Shown here piece by piece: positions 16,261 through 24,640 of a stretch of DNA of 64,000 bases. The position numbers were made by a program, and so were the translations under genes. The notes under the pieces are model-generated. The model saw only the letters and a program-made list of their open reading frames with translations, made no database searches and was not told the origin of the DNA. The stretch's first letter is position 1. Each line of letters begins with the position of its first letter. The stretch is from Acidovorax sp. FHTAMBA (GTDB lineage Bacteria > Pseudomonadota > Gammaproteobacteria > Burkholderiales > Burkholderiaceae_C), in NCBI RefSeq assembly GCF_038958875.1, contig NZ_CP152407.1:2487501-2551500 (forward strand), written 5' to 3'.

Positions 16261-17541
16261 TCAACGGGCTCTTGGCCGTGTGGCAAAGGCCAGCGCAAAG
16301 CTGAACGCCAGCGCCGGAAGGGCCGACCCCGCACCCGGAAGCACCTTGGGCGCCAGGTGGTAGACCGCAATGCCCACCAGCCAGATGGTCACCGGCACGA
16401 CATTGACCTTGCCCGCTGCCGCCAGCAGTGCGGGCGCGTTCGTGCCAAACGCCAGGCGTCCCAGGATCACGCCAAACAGCGGCACAAACACCGAACTCAG
16501 CAGCAGCAGGAACGGCTCCAGGCTGTGCATGGGCAGCACCAGTGCGAGGCCGGTACACACCGCAGCCACCACCAGGCCCCAGGCACGCACGCTCCAGCGC
16601 GGCATCAGGCTGTGGGCCGACACGGCGCCCGAATAGGTGTCGCCATAGGCGTTGTCCACCTCGTCGATCAGGATCAGCGACAGCGCGATCAGCCCGCCCT
16701 GGGCCAGCAGCAGCGCCTGCACCAGATCCTTGCTGGGCAAGGTCAGCGCTACCAGCACACCCAGCGTGTAGCACCACATGTTGGCCAGCGCATAGCCGAG
16801 CCAGGTGCCACGCAATGCGGAGCCGCCGTTCCTGCCGTGGCGCGCATAGTCCGCCACCAGCGGCAGCCAGGAGATGGGCATGGCGATCACCAGATCCAGC
16901 GCAGGGAACACGCCCATGCCACCCGCGCCCTGGCGGTTCCACAGCGCATCAAACCCCTGGGCCTGCGCCAGTGACAAGCACTGCCACGACAGCCACAGCA
17001 GCGACAGCACCACCAGCGGCAGCGCCACGCGCGCAATCACCTTGCGCACCAGCTGCACCATCGAGCCGCTGATGAGCAGCATTACCACGCCGCCCCACAG
17101 CAGCGTGGCCGCTACCTGCCAGTGCGCACCGGCCATGCTGCCCGACTGCTGACCAATGGCCACGGTGGCATCGCGCATCACCACCAGCTCGAACGTGCCC
17201 CAGCCCACCAGCTGCACGATGTTCAGGATGATGGGCAGGCTGGCAAAGGTGCGGCCATACACCGCGTGCATCAGGCCCGCGCTCGCCAGCCCGCTGTCGC
17301 AGCCCAGCTTGGCCACCCAGCCCAGCAGGCCCGCGCCCACGATGGAGCCGGCCACGATGGCGATGAGTGCCTCTTTGGTGCCCAATGCGGGCATCAGGTA
17401 CGCGCCCACCTGCATGACCAGCAGGCCCACGCCTAGGCTGAACCAGAGCGAGGCGTGGTCATGCCACTGGAAGACGCGGCGGTCGGGGGAGACGGGGGCC
17501 AGCGCTTCGTTGTGGGAGGGCGCGGCGGGCGATGAGGACAT
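16261..17541 (-). CDS. cytX: Hydroxymethylpyrimidine transporter (cytosine permease family)
   Basis: The 426-residue protein has about 11-12 hydrophobic helices and the NCS1 nucleobase-permease pattern: FSLGVGLLVMQVGAYL, AIVAGSIVGAGLLGWVAKLG near residue 60, and QLVGWGTFELVVM near residue 110. A TPP riboswitch directly upstream and the adjacent thiamine genes identify it as CytX, a proposed HMP importer that supplies ThiD. Other NCS1 members carry cytosine or allantoin, but the regulatory context argues against that. Confidence 0.88.
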   Translation of the reverse strand: MSSSPAAPSHNEALAPVSPDRRVFQWHDHASLWFSLGVGLLVMQVGAYLMPALGTKEALIAIVAGSIVGAGLLGWVAKLGCDSGLASAGLMHAVYGRTFASLPIILNIVQLVGWGTFELVVMRDATVAIGQQSGSMAGAHWQVAATLLWGGVVMLLISGSMVQLVRKVIARVALPLVVLSLLWLSWQCLSLAQAQGFDALWNRQGAGGMGVFPALDLVIAMPISWLPLVADYARHGRNGGSALRGTWLGYALANMWCYTLGVLVALTLPSKDLVQALLLAQGGLIALSLILIDEVDNAYGDTYSGAVSAHSLMPRWSVRAWGLVVAAVCTGLALVLPMHSLEPFLLLLSSVFVPLFGVILGRLAFGTNAPALLAAAGKVNVVPVTIWLVGIAVYHLAPKVLPGAGSALPALAFSFALAFATRPRAR

Positions 17542-17625
17542 GGAATGGCTCCGTAAGCAGATACAGAGCAGGGGCGGCCCGCCGGTGCGCCCTGACGTGT
17601 TCAGAGTCGCAATGTGGCGAACTTG

Positions 17626-17710
17626 CTTCCCTGCGCGAGGATGATCTCAATCAGGTTCAAAGGGACTCTCTCAGTCGAAGTGGGCCAACCCGCTTCGACA
17701 CCCCTAGCGG
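17626..17710 (-). promoter_or_regulatory. TPP riboswitch controlling cytX
   Basis: On the minus strand: TAGGGGTGTCGAAG, a variable stem, CGACTGAGAGAGTCCC, then GAACCTGATTGAGATCATCC and TCGCGCAGGGAAG. CUGAGA, the GAACCUGAU box and the terminal GxGxAGGGAA strand are all present in the canonical order. About 85 nt separate it from the cytX start. This copy has a short variable arm compared with the thiO copy. Confidence 0.93.
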
Positions 17711-17765
17711 TAGCACTTGCAAAAGCAGTGCGCTGCGGATTGTAGTGGCGTGGCTGCGTGCCCGG

Positions 17766-18812
17766 TCAGGCCGCAGCGGCGGCGGGCGACACACCCAGCA
17801 GCTGGTGCAGGCGCGGGCTGGTGGTGGTGTATTGCAGGGCCACCTTGTCGCCCTTGAGTGCCTCGGCCGCGCCAAAGGCGGCCAGCGTGGCTTCGTGAAA
17901 TCCGCACAGGATGAGTTTGCGTTTGCCGGGGTAGGTGTTGATGTCGCCCACGGCGTAGATGCCGGGCACGCTGGTGCGGAAGGCCTCGGTATCCACCACC
18001 AGTTGCTTGCGGTCCATGGCCAAGCCCCAGTCCGCAATGGGCCCGAGGCGGGGCGAGATGCCCAGCACAGCCACCAGCAGGTCCAGCGCCAGGGCGCGGC
18101 TGCTGCCATCGGCGTCCACCATCTGCAGGGCGGTCAGCTGTTCACCCGTGGTTTCGATGCCGGTGATCTGTGCGGCCTCGACGTGGATGCGGCCCGCATC
18201 GCGCAGTTGCTGCAGGCGTTGCAGCAAGGCTTCGGGCGCCTGGAACACATCGCGGCGGTGCAGCAGGCTCACGCGGGCGGCCTGGCCTTGTTCGGCCAGT
18301 TCCACGGCGCGGGCCACGGCGGGCTCGTCGCCGCCGTGCACGACGACGTGGCGCCCCGCCACATCCGCAGTCGCGGGCAGGTGTTGGTAGTGGACCTGGT
18401 TGCCCACAAACCGCTCGATGCCGTCCACCTTGAGCGTGCGCGGCACAAAGGCGCCCACGCCGGCGGCAACGAATACGCTGCGGGCCAGCAGCTGTGCACC
18501 TTGCGAGGTTTCGACCAGCAGGCGCCCATCGGCCTGCACGGTGAGTGCGGACACCAGCGTGTTCAGGTGCCACTGGGTCTTGAACGGCGCAATCTGCTGA
18601 AGCAGCAGACTGGCCAGCTCGCGCCCGGTGCACACGGGGATGCCCGGGATGTCGTAGATGGGTTTGTCGCCGTACAGTTCGACGCACTGGCCACCCGCAT
18701 GGGGCAGGGCGTCGATCAGGTGGGCGGTGATGCCTTGCAGGCCCAGCTGGAAGACCTGGAACAGGCCCACGGGCCCCGCGCCGATGACGACGGCGTCGGT
18801 TTCTTGAATCAT
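17766..18812 (-). CDS. Ferredoxin--NADP reductase-like (thioredoxin-reductase family) flavoprotein
   Basis: The 348-residue protein has two Rossmann motifs: VVIGAGPVGLF near residue 8 for FAD and VVVHGGDEPAVARAVELA near residue 160 for NAD(P)H. The end GDINTYPGKRKLILCGFHEA is characteristic of the TrxR-like ferredoxin--NADP reductases (Bacillus YumC type), and there is no CxxC redox motif of true thioredoxin reductase. It exchanges electrons between NADPH and ferredoxin. The gene follows a 7Fe ferredoxin on the same strand, so the two probably work together. The ATG at 18812 sets the FAD motif at the usual position. Confidence 0.85.
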   Translation of the reverse strand: MIQETDAVVIGAGPVGLFQVFQLGLQGITAHLIDALPHAGGQCVELYGDKPIYDIPGIPVCTGRELASLLLQQIAPFKTQWHLNTLVSALTVQADGRLLVETSQGAQLLARSVFVAAGVGAFVPRTLKVDGIERFVGNQVHYQHLPATADVAGRHVVVHGGDEPAVARAVELAEQGQAARVSLLHRRDVFQAPEALLQRLQQLRDAGRIHVEAAQITGIETTGEQLTALQMVDADGSSRALALDLLVAVLGISPRLGPIADWGLAMDRKQLVVDTEAFRTSVPGIYAVGDINTYPGKRKLILCGFHEATLAAFGAAEALKGDKVALQYTTTSPRLHQLLGVSPAAAAA

Positions 18813-18868
18813 GGCCGTCACGCCTGGGTAGCAGCGCCAGGCGCCACGTTGCCCTGGATCGACACAAA

Positions 18869-18928
18869 CCGTTCCTGCTGAGCCTGTCGAAGCGCGGCGC
18901 AAGGCTTCGACAAGCTCAGCCCGAACGG
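18869..18928. repeat. Inverted GAGCCTGTCGAAG-type repeat
   Basis: CCGTTC..GAGCCTGTCGAAG is followed after 12 nt by CTTCGACAAGCTCAGCCC and GAACGG, an inverted pair of the widespread 'GTTCGGGCTGAGC..GTCGAAG' extragenic repeat. It lies between fdxA and the ferredoxin reductase and can form a long hairpin. Confidence 0.85.
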
Positions 18929-18942
18929 TTGGGGTCGGTGGG

Positions 18943-19272
18943 TCACTTGATCAGTTCGTTGACCTTGCCCGGCTTGCCGTTCCACTCGTCGGCGTCGGGC
19001 AGCGCGGGCTTGCGCTTGGTGATGCTCTTCCAGCCGTCGGCAAAGGCCAGGTCGGCGTTGAGCTTGATGAAGGCGATCTGGTCGGCCGGCAGGTCTTCTT
19101 CGGCAAAGATGGCGTTGGCCGGGCACTCGGGGATGCAGACGGCGCAGTCGATGCACTCATCGGGATCGATGACGAGCATGTTCGGGCCTTCGCGGAAGCA
19201 GTCCACGGGGCACACGTCCACACAATCGGTGTACTTGCACTTGATGCAGTTTTCGGAAACGACGTGGGTCAT
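18943..19272 (-). CDS. fdxA: 7Fe ferredoxin
   Basis: The 109-residue protein has the Azotobacter FdI/FdxA layout: cysteines at 9, 12, 17 and 21 (C-x2-C-x4-C-x3-CP) and 40, 43, 46 and 50 (C-x2-C-x2-C-x3-CP), binding one 3Fe-4S and one 4Fe-4S cluster. A C-terminal extension (GWKSITKRKPALPDADEW) is family-typical. It carries low-potential electrons in the cytoplasm. It sits between the sulfate assimilation genes and the ferredoxin--NADP reductase, a context in which it could feed electrons to the sulfite reductase, since no cysJ flavoprotein is visible. Confidence 0.95.
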   Translation of the reverse strand: MTHVVSENCIKCKYTDCVDVCPVDCFREGPNMLVIDPDECIDCAVCIPECPANAIFAEEDLPADQIAFIKLNADLAFADGWKSITKRKPALPDADEWNGKPGKVNELIK

Positions 19273-19384
19273 GACAGGAGTTGTGTGGGTCGGTGAAAAC
19301 CCTCGATTTTAAGGCTTTCACCGACCTTTGGTTACAGGGCCCCTCTCGCGGGAGGGATGTGGGGGCGGCGTGCGCTGATCCAGA

Positions 19385-20758
19385 TCAGTTGACCAGCACG
19401 GCGCCGGCCGTCTTGTGGCTGGCCGTGTCCACCAAGATCAACGAACCCAGCACGCGGGCCTGGTTGAACGGCGCGGCGGGAATGGCCTCTTGCAGCACAA
19501 GTTGAACATGGCCGATGGCGTTGGGGTCAAGCTGCGTGGCGGCTTCTTCGGCCAGCGTGTTGATGTTGAGCTTGTGCACCACGGCTTTCACCTTGGCCTT
19601 GACCCAGCGGTGGCCATGCAGCGCCCAGTACACGCGGCCCGCCACCAGGGGCTCGTCGTCCATCCAGGCGATGGTGGTGCGCAGCTCGCGGCTGGCGGGC
19701 CAGGCCGGGGTGGCAGCGGGCGTGTCGCCAAAGTCGTCCTCGGCGGCCGGGGCTGCGGCTGCCGTGGGCGCTGCCAAAATCCAGTCGCCGCGCGATACAT
19801 CCACCTCGCGGTCCAGGATGATGCCGGCGCTGGTGCCTGCGGGCACGTCCTTGGGGCGGCGTGCGTGGTCCAGCACCTGGGCCACGGTGGCGAGCTGGCC
19901 GCTGGGGAAGATCTGTACGGCGGTGCCGGGCGCAAAGCTGCCTGCAGCCACTCGGCCCCAGAAGACGCGGCGGCCCTGACTGGTGTCGGACGAGGACGAG
20001 AACTTCTGGACCCACTGCACCGGGAAGGCTGGCGCCAGCGCCGTGTCGGCGGGGGTGTTGGGCAGTTCTTCCAGCACCTGCAGCAGGGTAGGACCGTCAT
20101 AGCCGCACCAGCCGGCGTGGGCGTCCACCACGTTCCAGCCTTTGAGTGCCGAAACGGGCACCGTGGCACGCACAGCAATGCCAGCGGCCTGCGCAAACGC
20201 CTGGAGCGCGCCCTGGATGTGCTTCCACGCCAGCGCGGGGTCTTCCACCGCGTCCAGCTTGTTCACGGCGAACACCAGCGAATGCACGCGCAGCAGGTGC
20301 GCCAGCAGGCTGTGGCGGCGCGTTTGCGGCAGCAGGGCGAGCTGGGCGTTCTTCCAGTCGAGCTTGGTGGCGTCCACCAGCACCACGGCGGCGTCGGCGC
20401 TGCTGGCGGCCGTCACCATGTTGCGGGTGTACTGCTCGTGGCCGGGCGCGTCGCCGATGATGAACTTGCGCGCTTCGGTGGCGAAGTAGCGGTAGGCCAC
20501 GTCGATGGTGATGCCTTGCTCGCGCTCGGCAGAGAGGCCGTCGGTCAGGAGCGCCAGGTCGGTTTCGCCCTGGCGCTGCACGCCGGCCAGGTGATCTTGC
20601 AGCACGGCCTTGCTGTCCACCAGCAGGCGGCCGATCAGCGTGCTCTTGCCGTCATCCACGCTGCCGCAGGTGATGAACTTGAGGGCGGAAATATGGTCAT
20701 TTTGGGCTCCAGCGCTTGCTGTATAAGCGCTGGCAGCTATCGAATTGGTAGTGGTCAT
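19385..20758 (-). CDS. cysN: Sulfate adenylyltransferase large subunit (GTPase)
   Basis: The 457-residue protein is the GTP-hydrolysing subunit of ATP sulfurylase, which drives formation of adenosine phosphosulfate. The EF-Tu-like domain has GSVDDGKST (32-40), DAPGHEQY and NKLD, followed by two beta-barrel domains. There is no fused CysC kinase. Its ATG overlaps the cysD stop (TGATG), indicating coupling. Oddly, residues about 4-20 (TNSIAASAYTASAGAQND) are encoded by a palindromic repeat that elsewhere is intergenic, so the N-terminal tail is not ancestral. Last gene of the operon. Confidence 0.93.
   Translation of the reverse strand: MTTTNSIAASAYTASAGAQNDHISALKFITCGSVDDGKSTLIGRLLVDSKAVLQDHLAGVQRQGETDLALLTDGLSAEREQGITIDVAYRYFATEARKFIIGDAPGHEQYTRNMVTAASSADAAVVLVDATKLDWKNAQLALLPQTRRHSLLAHLLRVHSLVFAVNKLDAVEDPALAWKHIQGALQAFAQAAGIAVRATVPVSALKGWNVVDAHAGWCGYDGPTLLQVLEELPNTPADTALAPAFPVQWVQKFSSSSDTSQGRRVFWGRVAAGSFAPGTAVQIFPSGQLATVAQVLDHARRPKDVPAGTSAGIILDREVDVSRGDWILAAPTAAAAPAAEDDFGDTPAATPAWPASRELRTTIAWMDDEPLVAGRVYWALHGHRWVKAKVKAVVHKLNINTLAEEAATQLDPNAIGHVQLVLQEAIPAAPFNQARVLGSLILVDTASHKTAGAVLVN
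20698..20749. repeat. Palindromic element copy 4, inside the 5' coding region of cysN
   Basis: Plus strand: TTTGGGCTCCAGCGCTTGC, TGTATAAGCGCTGGCAGCT, ATCGAATTGG. Sequence and order match the other copies. The frame of cysN passes through the whole element without a stop, beginning a few codons after its only possible ATG start. Confidence 0.9.
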
Positions 20759-21723
20759 CAGAAGTACCCATCTTTCTTGCGCTTTTCCATCGACGCATCG
20801 CTGGTCTTGTCGTCCATGCGCGTCGCGCCGCGCTCGCTCACGTCGGCGGCCAGGGTTTCGATGACGATCTCGGCCGGGGTTGCGGCGGTGCTTTCCACCG
20901 GTGCGGTGCAGGTGATGTCGCCCACAGTGCGAAAGCGCACGTCGCGTGTTTCCACCACATCGCCTTCGCGGGGTGGTGTCAGCTCGGTCACGGGCATCAG
21001 CAGGCCCTTCTTGTCCACCACCTGCCGTTTGTGCGTGTAGTAGATGCTGGGCAGGCCGATCTGCTCGCGGTCGATGTATTGCCACACGTCCAGCTCGGTC
21101 CAGTTGCTGATGGGGAATACGCGAAAGTGCTCGCCGGGCTGCAGGCGGGTGTTGAACAGCGTCCACAGCTCGGGGCGCTGGGCCTTGGGCTGCCATTGGC
21201 CAAAGCTGTCACGGTGGCTGAAGATGCGCTCCTTGGCGCGCGCCTTTTCTTCGTCGCGGCGGGCACCGCCGATCAGCGCGTCAAAGCGGAACTCTTCAAT
21301 TGCCTCAAGCAGCGTGACGGACTGGTGCACGTTGCGCGATTCGCCGGGGTGCGCCAGGCGCACGGTGCCGCGCGCCATCGAATCCTCCACGCTGCGCACG
21401 ATGAGTTCGGCACCCAGTTCCTTCGCGCGGAAGTCGCGGAAGTCTGTCACTTCAGGGAAGTTGTGGCCCGTGTCGATCATGAGCAGCGGGTACGGAATGC
21501 CGCCACCGCTGGCCTTGGTGCCAAAAGCCTTTTCTGCGCACTTGAGCATGACCAACGAATCCTTGCCGCCCGAGAACAGCAGGGCGGGGCGCTCGAAGGC
21601 GGCGGCGACTTCGCGCAGGATGAAGATGGTTTCTTCCTCCAAAGCGTCGAGGTGCGAGTTGTTGAGGTGGTAGCTCATGTTGTTGGTTTTCTCAAGCAGC
21701 ACTGAGTCGGTGCGGGCGTTCAT
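20758..21723 (-). CDS. cysD: Sulfate adenylyltransferase small subunit
   Basis: With CysN, activates sulfate with ATP to APS. The PP-loop SGGKDSL is at 51-57 of the 321-residue form, and the family's IDTGHNFPEV, ISNWTELDVWQYI and KKRKKDGYF-like end are present. Start choice is uncertain: ATG at 21723 lies 14 nt after cysH, while ATG at 21678 (MSYHLNNSHLDALEEE) corresponds better to the E. coli N-terminus; neither has a strong ribosome site. Stop overlaps cysN. Confidence 0.93.
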   Translation of the reverse strand: MNARTDSVLLEKTNNMSYHLNNSHLDALEEETIFILREVAAAFERPALLFSGGKDSLVMLKCAEKAFGTKASGGGIPYPLLMIDTGHNFPEVTDFRDFRAKELGAELIVRSVEDSMARGTVRLAHPGESRNVHQSVTLLEAIEEFRFDALIGGARRDEEKARAKERIFSHRDSFGQWQPKAQRPELWTLFNTRLQPGEHFRVFPISNWTELDVWQYIDREQIGLPSIYYTHKRQVVDKKGLLMPVTELTPPREGDVVETRDVRFRTVGDITCTAPVESTAATPAEIVIETLAADVSERGATRMDDKTSDASMEKRKKDGYF

Positions 21724-21737
21724 GGCGGTGTCCAGGT

Positions 21738-22385
21738 TCAGTGGGCCAGATGCAAGCCGCACTCGCGGTTGTCTTCGCCCTTGGTCGGGTCCACGTAGTC
21801 AAAATTGTTGGGCAGGCCGTGCTTCACGCAGTATTCGTGCAGGTCTTTGGACGACCAGTGCAGCAGCGGCGCCACCTTGATGAGCCCGTCGGGGTTGATG
21901 CTGACCGGCTCCATCTGCGCGCGCACGGCAGTGTCGGTGGCGCGCAGCGCGGTGAACCAGACCTCGGGCGCGGTCTCGCGCAGGGCGCGGGCAAAGGGCT
22001 CGAGCTTCACCTCGGCGGTGAAGGCAGCGTGGCGCGGGTCATCCAGCGCGGGCGTGGGCCCATCCACGGCTTCGCGGTGGGCGCGCGAGCGCAGGGGCAG
22101 GTAGATCTTCAGGTTCAGCCCCAGCTGCTTTGTCACCTCGTCGGCAAAGCGGTAGGTGGCTTCGGTGTTGTAGCCGTTGTCCATCCACACCACGGGCACT
22201 TCAGGATTCACCTGCGTGACCATGTGCAGGATCACGGCTTCGAAGGGGCGAAAGTTGGTGGTGACGATGCTGGTCTTGCCCAGGCCCAGGGCCCATTGCA
22301 CCAGGGCGGGCGCGTTGCGGCCCAGGTCGGCGTTGACGGTGGCCAGATCCAGCGGACTTGTGGCGAGGGGGTCTCGGGTGTTCAT
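21738..22385 (-). CDS. cysH: Phosphoadenylyl-sulfate reductase
   Basis: The 215-residue protein has the PP-loop-like fold, VVWMDNGYNTEATYRF in the middle, and ends with the catalytic ECGLH (208-212). It lacks the paired-cysteine CC..C motifs that coordinate the 4Fe-4S cluster of plant-type APS reductases, so it should be the PAPS-type enzyme that uses thioredoxin or glutaredoxin to reduce PAPS to sulfite. That is notable because the neighbouring CysN lacks a fused APS kinase and no cysC is in the window. ATG overlaps the DUF934 stop by 4 nt. Confidence 0.88.
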   Translation of the reverse strand: MNTRDPLATSPLDLATVNADLGRNAPALVQWALGLGKTSIVTTNFRPFEAVILHMVTQVNPEVPVVWMDNGYNTEATYRFADEVTKQLGLNLKIYLPLRSRAHREAVDGPTPALDDPRHAAFTAEVKLEPFARALRETAPEVWFTALRATDTAVRAQMEPVSINPDGLIKVAPLLHWSSKDLHEYCVKHGLPNNFDYVDPTKGEDNRECGLHLAH

Positions 22386-22765
22386 CAGGCGGCCTCACGA
22401 AAGTGGGGGAGCGGGTGCGTCACGTCGCCTTGGTAGAAGCCCTTGAAGCGGTCAAACTGGCGCTGGGCATCGGCCATGTCCAGGCCTTCGCGCAGCACGG
22501 CCACGTCAAAGCCGCAGCGGGCCATCTGCACCAGCTGGTCGATCAGCACCTCGCCGGTGGCGCGCAACTCGCCCGCAAACTTCAGGCGGCCGCGCAGCAG
22601 GCGGGCTTGGCTGAAGGCCCGGCCGTCAGTGAACTTGGGGAACTGCAGGTCAATGCGGTCCACGCCCGCCAGGTCCAGATCGAACGGGTTGGCGTCGTTA
22701 GGCAGTTCAATGACTTTCATGCCCGCAGGGCTCGGCTGGTGCTCGTGAGAAGCTATTATTTTCAT
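22385..22765 (-). CDS. DUF934 family protein of the sulfite reductase operon
   Basis: A 126-residue protein of the DUF934 family, routinely placed between cysI and cysH in beta- and alphaproteobacteria. The conserved core RLLRGRLKFAGELRATGEVLIDQL and MARCGFDVAV is present. Exact function is unknown, and it is generally considered an accessory of sulfite/nitrite reduction. A GAGGG ribosome site lies 9 nt before the ATG at 22765. The start codon and first codons (MKIIAS) fall within what looks like half of a palindromic element. An internal ATG at 22720 (MKVIEL) could be the older start. Confidence 0.9.
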   Translation of the reverse strand: MKIIASHEHQPSPAGMKVIELPNDANPFDLDLAGVDRIDLQFPKFTDGRAFSQARLLRGRLKFAGELRATGEVLIDQLVQMARCGFDVAVLREGLDMADAQRQFDRFKGFYQGDVTHPLPHFREAA

Positions 22766-22770
22766 AGTGA
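22749..22770. repeat. Probable half palindromic element at the DUF934 start codon
   Basis: GAAGCTATTATTTTCATAG closely matches the right arm of full elements, for example GAAGCTACTAATTTCATAG at 35477-35495. The GCGCT palindrome core is absent, so this is either a decayed copy or coincidence. Confidence 0.5.
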
Positions 22771-22777
22771 TAAACCC

Positions 22778-24616
22778 TCAGGCGGTTTCGGTTTCAGCGG
22801 GGCGGCGGGCAGCGTTGGCTGCGGTCTTGAAGGGCTCCAGGCCCACGCGGCGCACGGTGTCGATGAAGTTCTCGTAGCGCGGGCCTTGCGCATCATCGGC
22901 CAGTGGCTGGCGCTCGGTGCGGTAGGTGGCCAGCAGGGCTTCGATCACGCCCGGCACTTCCGATGCGCTGAACGAGGGGCCGATGATCTTGCCCGGCGTG
23001 GCGGGGCCCGACAGGTTGGAGCCGTCGGCCCCGCCCAGCGTGATCTGGTACCACTCCTTGCCGTCTTTATCGACGCCCAGAATGCCGATGTGCCCGCTGT
23101 GGTGGTGGCCGCAGCTGTTGATGCAGCCGCTGATGTGCAGGTCGATCTCGCCCAGGTCCCACAGCTCGTCCAGGTCCTGGTAGCGCTCGGTGATGGCTTC
23201 GGCAATGGGCAGGCTGCGCGCGTTGGCCAGCGAGCAGAAGTCGCCGCCGGGGCAGGCAATCATGTCGGTCAGCAGGCCGATGTTGGGCTTGGCCAGGCCC
23301 AGCGCCTTGGCAGCCTGGTACAGCGCGGGCAGCTGGTCGCGGCGCACCCAGGGCAAGAGCAGGTTCTGCTCGTGCGTCACGCGGGCTTCGCCGCCCGAGA
23401 AGCGGTCGGCCAACTCGGCCGCGGCTTCCATCTGCTCGGCCGTGGCGTCGCCGGGCGCATAGCCCAGGCGCTTGAACGACAGCATTACGGCGCGCAGCTG
23501 CGGGTGGCGGTGCGGCAGCACGTTGCTGGTGAGCCAGCGGCCAAAGTCGCGGTCTTCGCTGGCGGCGGTGCGCAGCAGCTCCAGCGTTTCCGCCTCGGCA
23601 TTGGCGGGCGACAGATCCAGGTCGGGCTCGCGGAAGTTCGCGGCCACGCGGTCGTACTCGGCCTGGGTGATGGTGTGCGGGCCGCCTTCGTCCTCGACGA
23701 TCTGGCGGAACTCTTCATTCACCTGGTCGATGTAGGCCTGGCCTTCGGCCTTCACCAGAATCTTGATGCGCGCCTTCCAGCTGTTGTCGCGGCGGCCGTA
23801 GCGGTTGTAGACGCGGATCACGGCTTCCAGGTAGTTCATGAGCTGGTTCCAGGGCAGGAACTCGCGCAGCACCGGGCTGATGGTGGGCGTGCGGCCCATG
23901 CCGCCGCCCACGCGCACCTTGAAGCCGAGCTCGCCTGCGTCGTTCTTCACGAGCTGCAGGCCCACGTCGTACCAGCCCAGGGCGGCCCGGTCTTCGCGTG
24001 CGCCGTTGATCGAGATCTTGAACTTGCGGGGCAGGAAGCTGAACTCGGGGTGCAGCGTGCTCCACTGGCGCAGGATTTCGCAAAACGGCCGGGGGTCGGC
24101 AATCTCGTCGGCTGCAATGCCGGCCAGCGCGTCGCTGTTGATGTTGCGAATGCAGTTGCCGCTGGTCTGGATGCCGTGCAACTGCACGGTGGCCAAAAGG
24201 TCCATCACGTCGGCAGCCTTCGCCAGCGGAATCCAGTTGTACTGCACGTTGGTGCGCGTGGTGAAGTGGCCGTAACCGTACTTCAGCCGGGTGCCGATGC
24301 GGCGACCATCGGCCAGCGGGATCTCGCCCAGCTTTTCCTGCGTGGCCTGGGCCTCGGCCAGCAGGGCGGGGTCGGGCCGGTCGTATTCGTGGGCCACCTG
24401 GGCCAGCACACGCAGCTGGGCGCTGGAGAGCTCGCCGTAGGGCACGGCCACGCGCAGCATGGGCGCGTAGCGCTGGATGTACCAGCCGTTTTGCAGGCGC
24501 AGCGGGCGAAAGTGCTCTTCAGGCAGTTTGCCCGCCTGCCAGCGTTCGAGCTGGTCGCGGAACTGCTCGGCGCGCAGGCGGATGAATTGGCGGTCAAAGT
24601 CGGTGTATTGGTACAT
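22778..24616 (-). CDS. cysI: Sulfite reductase hemoprotein (nitrite/sulfite reductase family)
   Basis: Reduces sulfite to sulfide with six electrons. The 612-residue protein has the duplicated ferredoxin-like/sirohaem-binding architecture. The coupled 4Fe-4S/sirohaem cysteines are at 455, 461, 498 and 502 (CPGGDFC and CINSC). RVGGGMGRTP (235-244) contributes to substrate or sirohaem binding. The neighbourhood has no CysJ-type flavoprotein; electrons may come from ferredoxin (fdxA) and the TrxR-like reductase to the left. It starts 24 nt before the tauE-type gene stop and ends 12 nt before the DUF934 start. Confidence 0.92.
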   Translation of the reverse strand: MYQYTDFDRQFIRLRAEQFRDQLERWQAGKLPEEHFRPLRLQNGWYIQRYAPMLRVAVPYGELSSAQLRVLAQVAHEYDRPDPALLAEAQATQEKLGEIPLADGRRIGTRLKYGYGHFTTRTNVQYNWIPLAKAADVMDLLATVQLHGIQTSGNCIRNINSDALAGIAADEIADPRPFCEILRQWSTLHPEFSFLPRKFKISINGAREDRAALGWYDVGLQLVKNDAGELGFKVRVGGGMGRTPTISPVLREFLPWNQLMNYLEAVIRVYNRYGRRDNSWKARIKILVKAEGQAYIDQVNEEFRQIVEDEGGPHTITQAEYDRVAANFREPDLDLSPANAEAETLELLRTAASEDRDFGRWLTSNVLPHRHPQLRAVMLSFKRLGYAPGDATAEQMEAAAELADRFSGGEARVTHEQNLLLPWVRRDQLPALYQAAKALGLAKPNIGLLTDMIACPGGDFCSLANARSLPIAEAITERYQDLDELWDLGEIDLHISGCINSCGHHHSGHIGILGVDKDGKEWYQITLGGADGSNLSGPATPGKIIGPSFSASEVPGVIEALLATYRTERQPLADDAQGPRYENFIDTVRRVGLEPFKTAANAARRPAETETA

Positions 24617-24640
24617 CGTGGGGAGGGAACCTGAGGGTTC

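Noticed and set aside
22358..24634. 758-codon plus-strand open frame
   Set aside because: Antisense to cysI and DUF934, which have clear catalytic motifs; composition is typical of a shadow frame.
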